Shown here: piece after piece, positions 1 through 6,224 of the stretch
Position numbering within the stretch: position 1 is the stretch's first letter
Layout: each line of letters begins with the position of its first letter
From: Sulfidibacterium sp964473395
GTDB taxonomy: Bacteria; Bacteroidota; Bacteroidia; Bacteroidales; F082
Direction: 5' to 3'
DNA length: 6,883 nt
NCBI GenBank assembly: GCA_964473395.1
Contig: CAYYOW010000108.1
Location: 1 to 6,883 of the forward strand
Notes under the pieces: model-generated
Told to the model about the DNA's origin: nothing
Seen by the model: only the letters and a program-made list of their open reading frames with translations
Database searches by the model: none
Translations under genes and position numbers: made by a program

Positions 1-146
1 TAAGTGGGAGTACTTACTCCTGGTATATCTATAAAGACAGGTCACATCACGTGATACCGATAGGGAGTAGTTATTATTACAAGATAAGAGTATCGAGTAC
101 GGTGGATCCTGCCCTAAAAGATGAAAGCAACAAGTATTTTAAAATA
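1..146 (+). repeat. Tandem module repeat, copy A (truncated by window edge)
   Basis: This stretch aligns without gaps to 331-476, at a period of exactly 330 bp (110 codons). I count about 9 differences in 146 bases. Within the first 140 bases there are 8, of which 5 are silent; the other 3 fall in two codons (Leu/Val and Asn/Asp). It encodes the C-terminal half of an Ig-like module. The start of this copy lies beyond the left edge, so the true repeat may be longer and there may be more copies upstream. Confidence 0.95.
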
Positions 147-734
147 TTAGCTTCTGCAAAAGGCACTAAAGTGCATGTAATTCAGCCCAATAAGTCGGGT
201 ATTGAGTGGGGACAGAAGACGACTCATTTGGTTTCGTGGAAAGATAACATCTCCGGCACAGTCAATGTTGACTTGCTCCGGTATAACTCGGGAGGTACAT
301 TGGTTGCCAATTATTCTCTTGCTCAGAATTTAAGTGGGAGCACTTACTCCTGGTATATCTATAAAGACAGGTCACATCACGTGATACCGATAGGGAGCAG
401 TTATTATTACAAGATAAGAGTATCGAGTACGGTGGACCCTGCTGTAAAAGATGAAAGTGATAAGTATTTTAAGATAAAATTACAACCCACCATTGATGTC
501 TATCCCAACCCGAGTACAACGCATGTCACCGTGAAGTTTGGTAACAAAGACAATGAAAATTATACTTTGTTCCTGTACAACAGGTATAATATGCGGGTGA
601 TGTATAGGCAGGTAAACACTACATATTTGAAAGAGATTAGAATCAACACCTTTGATTTGCCTAACGGGATCTATTTCTTAAGGTTAACTTCGGGCAAACA
701 GATTATCTCCAGAAAGATTATTATACAACATTAA
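1..734 (+). CDS. Modular secreted protein with T9SS type A sorting domain (3' part only)
   Basis: The reading frame is open from the left edge (first full codon at base 3), so 243 C-terminal residues are visible and the true start is outside; the GTG at 51 is an internal Val codon. Visible residues 1-48 are the tail of one module. Residues ~57-158 are a complete second module of about 102 residues, with G-x-x-W-G near its start, a W-Y-I-Y segment and a final YFKI. This pattern resembles the Ig-like Kre9/KNH (Ser-Thr-rich) fold found in many secreted Bacteroidota proteins. From about residue 162 comes a Por secretion tail: VYPNP, a central LFLYN strand, then LPNGIYFLRL and a basic end. In this family the tail directs export across the outer membrane by the type IX system and is usually removed or used for surface anchoring. 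No catalytic domain is visible, so the function of the full protein is unknown. The T9SS call is firm, the module family less so. Confidence 0.88.
   Translation, partial: SGSTYSWYIYKDRSHHVIPIGSSYYYKIRVSSTVDPALKDESNKYFKILASAKGTKVHVIQPNKSGIEWGQKTTHLVSWKDNISGTVNVDLLRYNSGGTLVANYSLAQNLSGSTYSWYIYKDRSHHVIPIGSSYYYKIRVSSTVDPAVKDESDKYFKIKLQPTIDVYPNPSTTHVTVKFGNKDNENYTLFLYNRYNMRVMYRQVNTTYLKEIRINTFDLPNGIYFLRLTSGKQIISRKIIIQH
331..476 (+). repeat. Tandem module repeat, copy B
   Basis: Second copy of the 1-146 repeat. Similarity stops at the codons for YFKI. After copy A the protein continues with a short Ala/Ser/Lys linker into the next module; after copy B it passes directly into the T9SS sorting domain. 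The copy boundary therefore coincides with a domain boundary, as expected for duplication of a whole module. Confidence 0.95.
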
Positions 735-759
735 AAGCCGAATAACTTTAGGAATTGAT

Positions 760-799
760 AAGCGAGACCTTGCGTATGCTTGGTCTCGCTTTGTGTTTT
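760..799 (+). terminator. Intrinsic terminator after the T9SS-cargo gene
   Basis: A perfect 10-bp stem (aagcgagacc at 760-769 with ggtctcgctt at 782-791) encloses a 12-base loop and is followed by the T-rich run tgtgtttt. It lies 25 bases past the stop codon of the upstream gene and overlaps the end of the convergent glucosaminidase gene. Read on the minus strand, no U-run follows the stem, so it probably terminates mainly the plus-strand transcript. Confidence 0.8.
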
Positions 800-1706
800 A
801 GAAGAATATCTTTGCTGAAGGCAGAGGCTCTTTTTTCCGTTGTTCGGAAAATAACTTTAACTGTCTGTTTTTTCTCAAATAAGGGGTGGCTATCTTAAAA
901 GAATCATACCGTTTGAGATGACTGGTTCTTATCAGTTGTTCCAGATCGGCGATGTATGATCCTCTTCTTTCAGAATACATCTTCAATGATTGTATCAGCG
1001 TGTCGGGATTACTGGTTTTCATCCGTGCTTTGCGAAAAGCAGCAAAAGGCTTCCCCGTGGCCAGCATGACATAGTAAGTGTCGATAGCCTTCGACAAATC
1101 CTCAAATTTACGAAGATAAACCTTTGTGCCGTTACGGGTGGATGCAGCGACTATCCGGCTATGTTTGGGGCTGAACGACCATATGCCAAATGGATTATTG
1201 GCTTGCAGGAAAAACCGTGAACTTCCCCATCCACTCTCAATGGCTGCCTGTGCCAGCACAATACTTACTGGGAAAGTATGTAACCGTTTGATTAAAATAT
1301 GTATATTATTGGTTTTGAATTTCTTCATTAATTGATGCAGTGACCTTTTTTCCGGGCGGGATAGCTTTCCTTTTTTTGACAACATCTCAACTTCACCTCT
1401 GGTTAGGTCGAGATTGGTTTTGGCTACCAGTATAGCTGGTAGCATCATATCGAAAAACTTTTGCTTTTTTTCCGGAACCGGAAGTGTGTTCAGTGAACAG
1501 GTGCTGGTATATATATAAGGTATCACCAGCGAATCATGGATGCGAACAATATCTTTAGGCGACCGGATAGACTTCTTGATAACATAAACATGTCCCACGA
1601 GCTGTTTCCTTTCGGAAAGATTACAGGCACTTGCCAGTAGCAAGGCAGAAAGGGAAAACAAAGCAACATATTTTACATTACGTGTTGAGAGCACAGCCTT
1701 TTCCAT
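798..1706 (-). CDS. Bax-type glucosaminidase, predicted lipoprotein
   Basis: This 302-residue protein belongs to the glucosaminidase family (Pfam Glucosaminidase, E. coli Bax branch), enzymes that cut the glycan strands of peptidoglycan. Residues 1-27 form a signal peptide (basic n-region with R9 and K12, hydrophobic 14-24) ending in A-S-A-C, so Cys28 is the likely lipidated residue; the -3 position is Ala rather than the usual Leu. The catalytic domain spans roughly 80-265. It contains LAQAAIESGWGSSRF, with Glu157 as the likely catalytic acid, and NNPFGIW at 170-176, both typical of Bax-like members. The residues after Cys28 (N-L-S-E-R-K) lack an acidic surface-export signal, so I infer a periplasm-facing lipoprotein. 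The basic C-terminal ~40 residues have no recognised domain. The ATG at 1706 is the first in the frame after an upstream stop; no Shine-Dalgarno is visible. It lies 55 bp downstream of the lyase-like gene and may be its operon partner. Confidence 0.87.
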   Translation of the reverse strand: MEKAVLSTRNVKYVALFSLSALLLASACNLSERKQLVGHVYVIKKSIRSPKDIVRIHDSLVIPYIYTSTCSLNTLPVPEKKQKFFDMMLPAILVAKTNLDLTRGEVEMLSKKGKLSRPEKRSLHQLMKKFKTNNIHILIKRLHTFPVSIVLAQAAIESGWGSSRFFLQANNPFGIWSFSPKHSRIVAASTRNGTKVYLRKFEDLSKAIDTYYVMLATGKPFAAFRKARMKTSNPDTLIQSLKMYSERRGSYIADLEQLIRTSHLKRYDSFKIATPYLRKNRQLKLFSEQRKKEPLPSAKIFF

Positions 1707-1761
1707 GGAGAAACTATTGGGGAAACTTAAAAAAGAAGATCCGGAATTAATTGCACAAATG

Positions 1762-2772
1762 CTAATTTCTTCCGGTCATCGACTTGGGGATACGCCCCTG
1801 GTTGACAGTTTTTGATCGCAGACGGCGACCCACTATTTTTTCCACTATTTTGCCTACCCGCAAAATACGGTCAAGGTCAAGATTGGTTTCGATGCCCATC
1901 TCATCCATCATAACTGCCATATCCTCCGTGCTCACCAGTCCCACGTCGTTGGGGTCGTTGTAGTAATAGTCGCCGGTACCGGCAACAGGAACGCCATCCA
2001 CAAAATTGGCCGGTTGTCCGCCAATGCCACCCAACGTTGATTCAAAATTGGTCATACCTGCTTGTAAAGCGGCCAGCACATTAGCCAGTCCCCATCCTCG
2101 GGTAGTATGGAAATGGGCAATTTGTTTGTGCGGGTTATCAACGCTATCAAGTAGCATCGAAAAATAGCGGTAAACCCTGTCAGGAGAAGCTGAACCGTCG
2201 TGGTCAGCATGTTCCACATCGTTGGCGCCAATCTCAAACCAGTGTTTGGTAAAAGTAATGGCGTCCTCCAACTTCGTGGGACCTTCGATGGGGCAACCCC
2301 AGATGGTACTTACCGTACCGTTAATTTTAATGCCCACATCTTTGGCTTTGGGAATCCACTCTTCGGCCATTTTCCAGTATTCTTTCAGTGTCAGCCCTGA
2401 ATTTTTTATTTGATGTGACTCACTGGTGGAAACCATGAGCAAAATCCGGTCGGGGCCATAGCCCTCTTTTTTTGCTTCAATGGCACGCTCAATAGCCCGT
2501 TCACGGATAGTGACGGCTGTCAACATAACATCGTCCAGCAGATCTTTTACCTTTTTGCTGGCTCTTATCTGTTTAAACAGTTCATCTGCATCTTTAAACT
2601 GGGGCATCCCTTTCGGATTGCCGAAGTTGCTTACTTCCAGATGTTTCACCCCGCTCAGGATCATCTGTTCCAGCACCCATACTTTTGCTTCGGTAGGAAT
2701 AAATATTTCCTCATGCTGAAAACCGTCCCTCACAGTGATGTCGCCAATAACTACTTTTTTAGGATATTGCAT
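1762..2772 (-). CDS. HMG-CoA-lyase-like (DRE-TIM) enzyme, divergent active-site loop
   Basis: This 336-residue TIM-barrel enzyme belongs to the HMGL-like family (Pfam PF00682), metal-dependent carbon-carbon lyases and synthases. The visible signature is T-V-R-D-G-F-Q at 13-19 (Arg15 and Asp16, the usual catalytic Arg and metal ligand), Glu46 before SNFGNPKGMPQF, GCPIEG at 159-164 as in HMG-CoA lyases, and H-F-H at 220-222 (metal-binding His pair). The loop that reads GGCPYA in true HMG-CoA lyases is GGQPAN at 251-256 here: the catalytic-loop Cys is Gln253. The Asp after the His pair is Thr, and about 16 extra residues with a YYY cluster precede STED at 281-284. By analogy with isopropylmalate synthase (GERAGN), Asn256 could be the metal ligand. 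The family call is firm but the substrate is uncertain; HMG-CoA cleavage should not be assumed. No leucine-degradation genes are nearby. ATG start, no Shine-Dalgarno. Confidence 0.85.
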   Translation of the reverse strand: MQYPKKVVIGDITVRDGFQHEEIFIPTEAKVWVLEQMILSGVKHLEVSNFGNPKGMPQFKDADELFKQIRASKKVKDLLDDVMLTAVTIRERAIERAIEAKKEGYGPDRILLMVSTSESHQIKNSGLTLKEYWKMAEEWIPKAKDVGIKINGTVSTIWGCPIEGPTKLEDAITFTKHWFEIGANDVEHADHDGSASPDRVYRYFSMLLDSVDNPHKQIAHFHTTRGWGLANVLAALQAGMTNFESTLGGIGGQPANFVDGVPVAGTGDYYYNDPNDVGLVSTEDMAVMMDEMGIETNLDLDRILRVGKIVEKIVGRRLRSKTVNQGRIPKSMTGRN

Positions 2773-2849
2773 ATTGAATTTTCTGATAATTTTTACAAAG
2801 AGAAAAACAGTAAATTGTAGAGGCTAAAATACAAGAAATAGAGAAACCG

Positions 2850-2866
2850 ACCTATAATATATAGGT
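2850..2866. promoter_or_regulatory. AT-rich inverted repeat upstream of the lyase-like gene
   Basis: A perfect 7-bp inverted repeat with a 3-base centre (acctata-ata-tataggt) lies 78 bases upstream of the ATG at 2772, in the 222-bp gap after the CoA-binding gene. Its size and symmetry would suit a dimeric repressor or activator, but it could also be chance in AT-rich DNA. The rest of the gap holds a weak 6-bp stem with a long loop (ccggaa 2899-2904, ttccgg 2925-2930) and no convincing gene or promoter. Confidence 0.3.
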
Positions 2867-2994
2867 ACAAAATCCTATAAAAAATCATAAAATACAATCC
2901 GGAATAAAACAAAATCGGTTCCCCTTCCGGAATGTGGGATGAACAGTGCAAACCAGCGCTTTGGGCAGGATGAATAGATGACGGAAAATACAGG

Positions 2995-3363
2995 TTAAAA
3001 AACGCCGGTTTCCAACATGATGAGTGTACAATCCTGTACGGTCTCAACACCCTGCTCCTGTGCCTTTTGCATAAGGGTGTAGTTTTCGGTACCCGGATTA
3101 AAAATGATACGTTGGGGTTTCAGTGAGAGTAAATAATCGTAATAGGCAGTTTGTCGGGCCGGGCCAATGTAGAGAGTGATGGTATGGATGTCTTTCACTT
3201 CGGGATAACCGGTAACAAAAGGAACACCGGCTACCTGCCCCGGTCGGGGCGCCAGCGGCACCACTTCATAACCGTAATCTAAAAGCTTACGAATGGCCTT
3301 GTTAGCATACCGTTGCGGTTTCTCACTGGCGCCAACTACGAGGGTCTTCTTTGGTTGTTGCAT
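2995..3363 (-). CDS. CoA-binding domain protein (CoA_binding_2 family)
   Basis: This 122-residue protein is a single Rossmann-fold CoA-binding domain of the YccU/CoA_binding_2 type, the same fold as the N-terminal part of succinyl-CoA and acyl-CoA synthetases. It shows a beta strand into V-G-A-S at 10-13 (nucleotide-binding loop), an alternating strand-helix pattern, NPGTEN at 89-94 and CTLIML at 112-117, all typical. Its length is normal for these stand-alone proteins and the domain appears intact. Homologues are cytosolic; their biological role is largely unknown, so only CoA binding is proposed. The ATG at 3363 has no Shine-Dalgarno. The gene diverges from clpB across 181 bp and reads toward the lyase-like gene 222 bp away. 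A link with that acyl-CoA-type enzyme is possible but rests only on position. Confidence 0.87.
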   Translation of the reverse strand: MQQPKKTLVVGASEKPQRYANKAIRKLLDYGYEVVPLAPRPGQVAGVPFVTGYPEVKDIHTITLYIGPARQTAYYDYLLSLKPQRIIFNPGTENYTLMQKAQEQGVETVQDCTLIMLETGVF

Positions 3364-3529
3364 AAGTTTACTGTTTGCAAATTAACGGCACATATCGGAA
3401 ATTATTGCAGACAGATAAAAGAATAGTGGCCATTTTGACAGAAAATATTTATCGTAACTGACAGAAAGTCTGAATGTTATCCTATTCTTTGTTGTGGTGG
3501 GGATTTTGATTACCAGAGATAAAAATAAA

Positions 3530-3537
3530 AAGGAGGA
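3530..3537 (+). promoter_or_regulatory. Strong Shine-Dalgarno site of clpB
   Basis: The sequence aaggagga contains a full AGGAGG core at 3531-3536, 8 bases before the ATG at 3545. It decides the clpB start in favour of 3545 over the in-frame GTG at 3494. No other gene start visible in this window has such a site, which fits the usual rarity of Shine-Dalgarno sequences in Bacteroidota. Confidence 0.85.
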
Positions 3538-3544
3538 ACGTAAT

Positions 3545-6133
3545 ATGAACTTAAATCAATTCACCATAAAATCGCAGGAGGCAATACAGAAGGCTCAGGA
3601 ATTAGCTATGCAACATAGCCAGCAGGCTATTGAAGGCATTCATCTGTTAAAAGGTATTTTGTTAATAGATGAAAATGCCACGCCTTTTTTGCTAAAAAAA
3701 CTCAATGTAGATTTTCCGGTCTTTTCGCAGGCTGTGGATCGCATCATTGAATCATTGCCCAAAGTTTCAGGTGGCCAGACATACCTTTCGCGAGATGCAA
3801 ACGAAGTTTTGCAGAAAGCACCAACTTATCTGGCCGAGTTCAAGGACGAATTTGTTTCGGTTGAGCACCTGCTGTTAGCTTTGCTCGAAATAAAGAGTAC
3901 GGCATCTGACTTGTTGAAAGACAACGGAATCACTAAAAAGGCACTGATTACTGCTATCAAAGACTTACGTAAAGGCTCTACAGTAAACAGCCAGAGCGCT
4001 GAGGATCAGTATAACGCATTAAATCGTTATGCTTTGAATTTAAATGAAATGGCTGCTACAGGCAAACTAGATCCTGTCATTGGTCGTGATGACGAAATAC
4101 GTCGCGTGTTGCAGATTCTTTCACGGCGTACAAAAAATAATCCAATCCTTATTGGCGAGCCCGGTGTGGGTAAAACGGCTATTGCCGAAGGAATTGCCCA
4201 CAGAATTGTAAACGGTGATGTCCCAGATAACTTAAAGACCAAAAGATTGTTTTCATTGGATATGGGAGCTTTGATTGCCGGAGCCAAATACAAAGGCGAA
4301 TTTGAAGAACGGCTGAAAGCAGTTATAAAAGAAGTGATTGATTCCGATGGTGAAATCATTCTGTTTATCGATGAAATTCACACCCTGGTAGGTGCCGGAA
4401 AGTCGGAAGGAGCCATGGATGCTGCCAATATACTGAAACCTGCTTTGGCTCGCGGAGAGCTGCGCGCCATTGGTGCCACTACTTTAAAAGAGTATCAGAA
4501 ATTTTTTGAAAAGGATAAAGCACTTGAACGTCGGTTTCAGCTGGTAACAGTTGACGAACCCGATACAGATTCAGCTATTTCAATTTTGCGCGGGCTGAAA
4601 GAGCGATATGAGACATACCACAAAGTGCGTATTCTCGATGAGGCTATCATTGCTGCTGTGGAGTTGTCACAACGCTACATTACCGATCGATTTCTGCCCG
4701 ACAAAGCCATTGATCTGATTGATGAATCAGCAGCCAAACTCCGCTTGGAAATCAATTCTCTGCCGGAAGAACTGGAAATTGCCGAACGGCGTATCCGGCA
4801 ATTAGAGATAGAGAAAGAAGCTATTAAACGGGAGAAAGACAAATTGAAACTCAACCGTATCAGCGAAGAACTTGCCAATCTGAGCGAAACGAGAAATGAT
4901 TTACAGGCCAAATGGCAAGCCGAAAAAGAGGTTGTGGATAAAATCCAGCAACTTAAAAAAGCTATTGAAGATTACAAGCTCGAAGCTGAACGTGCCGAGC
5001 GTAATGGTGATTTTGGAAAGGTAGCGGAGCTGCGTTACGGAAAAATTCAAAAAGCCGAATCGGACGTTGAAGTTTTGAAAGTTAAATTGAAAGAGGTTCA
5101 GGGCATCAACCCTATGATCAACGAAGAAGTTACTGCCGAAGAAGTAGCCGAAGTAGTTTCCAAATGGACGGGTATTCCAGTGAGCCGGATGCTACAAAGC
5201 GAACGCGAGAAACTGCTTCACCTCGAAGATGAACTACACAAGCGTGTGGTAGGACAGGAAGATGCCATACAGGCTATTGCCGATGCTATCCGTAGGAGCC
5301 GTGCAGGCTTGCAGGACGAGAAACGGCCTATCGGTTCGTTTATCTTCCTCGGTACTACCGGTGTGGGAAAAACGGAACTAGCCAAAGCGCTGGCTGAATT
5401 TCTGTTCAACAACGAGAACTCCATGGTTCGTATTGATATGTCTGAATACCAGGAACGTCATTCGGTGTCGCGACTCGTGGGAGCGCCTCCCGGCTATGTG
5501 GGTTACGACGAAAGCGGTCAGCTGACCGAAGCTGTTCGCCGGAAACCATATTCGGTGGTGTTACTGGATGAAATAGAGAAAGCGCATCCGGATGTATTTA
5601 ATATCCTACTACAGGTATTGGACGATGGCCGGCTTACGGACAACAAAGGCCGGGTGGTGGACTTCAAAAACACCATTATCATCATGACGTCAAATATCGG
5701 GTCGCACCTGATTCAGGAAAACTTCGGCCAACTGAACGAAAGCAACGAACAGGAGGTGGTTGACCGCACCCGGAATGAAGTTTTTGAATTGCTGAAGAAA
5801 ACCATCCGTCCGGAGTTCCTGAACCGGATTGATGAAATCATCATGTTCAAACCGCTTTCGCGCGATGAAATTCACGGTATTGTGAAGTTGCAGTTTGCTC
5901 GTACTCAGGAAATGCTGGCTAAAAATAATCTTAAACTGGAGATTACGGATGAGGCCGTAAACAAACTGGCTGCAATGGGTTATGATCCGCAGTTTGGTGC
6001 ACGTCCACTGAAACGGGTAATCCAGCGCGAAGTGTTGAATGAACTGTCGAAAATGATTCTCGCCGGACAGGTCAATGCTGAAAAACCTATCCGCATTGAA
6101 GTTGAAGGCGAAAGGTTTGTATTCAAAAACTAA
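3545..6133 (+). CDS. clpB: ATP-dependent disaggregase chaperone ClpB
   Basis: This complete 862-residue ClpB/Hsp104-family protein forms cytosolic hexamers that, with DnaK in known members, pull polypeptides out of aggregates. Domains in order: N-terminal double Clp_N repeat (~1-145); first AAA+ module with Walker A GEPGVGKT at 204-211, pore-loop Tyr249, Walker B ending D276-E277 and ALERRF at 326-331; the coiled-coil middle domain (~405-525) that marks ClpB rather than ClpA; second AAA+ module with Walker A GTTGVGKT at 603-610, pore loop GYVGY at 650-654, Walker B ending D675-E676, FLNR at 758-761 and sensor-2 GAR at 818-820. No ClpP-docking loop is seen, consistent with a pure disaggregase. 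The ATG at 3545 gives the usual M-N-L-N-x-F-T start and follows a strong Shine-Dalgarno; the in-frame GTG at 3494 would add 17 atypical residues. No CIRCE operator is visible upstream. The second Walker A has Thr where E. coli has Pro, which I believe is common in this phylum. Confidence 0.98.
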   Translation: MNLNQFTIKSQEAIQKAQELAMQHSQQAIEGIHLLKGILLIDENATPFLLKKLNVDFPVFSQAVDRIIESLPKVSGGQTYLSRDANEVLQKAPTYLAEFKDEFVSVEHLLLALLEIKSTASDLLKDNGITKKALITAIKDLRKGSTVNSQSAEDQYNALNRYALNLNEMAATGKLDPVIGRDDEIRRVLQILSRRTKNNPILIGEPGVGKTAIAEGIAHRIVNGDVPDNLKTKRLFSLDMGALIAGAKYKGEFEERLKAVIKEVIDSDGEIILFIDEIHTLVGAGKSEGAMDAANILKPALARGELRAIGATTLKEYQKFFEKDKALERRFQLVTVDEPDTDSAISILRGLKERYETYHKVRILDEAIIAAVELSQRYITDRFLPDKAIDLIDESAAKLRLEINSLPEELEIAERRIRQLEIEKEAIKREKDKLKLNRISEELANLSETRNDLQAKWQAEKEVVDKIQQLKKAIEDYKLEAERAERNGDFGKVAELRYGKIQKAESDVEVLKVKLKEVQGINPMINEEVTAEEVAEVVSKWTGIPVSRMLQSEREKLLHLEDELHKRVVGQEDAIQAIADAIRRSRAGLQDEKRPIGSFIFLGTTGVGKTELAKALAEFLFNNENSMVRIDMSEYQERHSVSRLVGAPPGYVGYDESGQLTEAVRRKPYSVVLLDEIEKAHPDVFNILLQVLDDGRLTDNKGRVVDFKNTIIIMTSNIGSHLIQENFGQLNESNEQEVVDRTRNEVFELLKKTIRPEFLNRIDEIIMFKPLSRDEIHGIVKLQFARTQEMLAKNNLKLEITDEAVNKLAAMGYDPQFGARPLKRVIQREVLNELSKMILAGQVNAEKPIRIEVEGERFVFKN

Positions 6134-6163
6134 CCACAGCACAACCACAGTATAATTTATCAT

Positions 6164-6199
6164 GCAGGATATTTTCCAAAGTGAAGATATCCTGCTTTT
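6164..6199 (+). terminator. Intrinsic terminator of clpB
   Basis: gcaggatat (6164-6172) pairs with atatcctgc (6187-6195). The stem continues inward through one G-U and three further pairs to a 6-base loop, giving about 13 pairs, and is followed by tttt and a T-rich stretch. It starts 30 bases past the clpB stop, between clpB and the convergent beta-barrel gene. The minus-strand side is AT-rich but lacks a clean U-run, so bidirectional use is possible and not certain. Confidence 0.88.
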
Positions 6200-6224
6200 G
6201 CTTTATTTCAAATGATTAAAACAT

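Noticed and set aside
2899..2930. Possible terminator hairpin ccggaa/ttccgg after the CoA-binding gene
   Set aside because: The stem is only 6 bp with a 20-base loop and is not followed by a clean U-run on the minus strand.
2793..3050. 85-codon hydrophobic minus-strand ORF in the gap after the CoA-binding gene
   Set aside because: It overlaps the end of the CoA-binding gene in another frame. Its hydrophobic Tyr/Phe/Leu end is what AT-rich noncoding DNA produces, and it resembles no family I know.
3433..3464. TTGACA at 3435-3440 as a sigma-70 -35 box for clpB
   Set aside because: No TATAAT-like -10 box lies at 16-18 bp spacing (the position reads roughly ctgaca), and the primary sigma factor of this phylum uses a different consensus.
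3483..3491. tattctttg as a Bacteroidota -7 element (TAnnTTTG) for clpB
   Set aside because: It has one base too many between TA and TTTG, and no TTTG -33 element sits at the right distance upstream.
3494..3544. Upstream in-frame GTG that would extend ClpB by 17 residues
   Set aside because: The added residues (Lys/Glu-rich near the end) translate the Shine-Dalgarno region itself and are not part of the usual ClpB N-terminus. The ATG at 3545 has ideal spacing from AGGAGG.
5690..6163. 157-codon minus-strand ORF antisense to the clpB 3' end
   Set aside because: It lies almost wholly within the highly conserved clpB coding region, has no recognisable domain, and its start lies at the edge of the clpB terminator. 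It is a shadow ORF.
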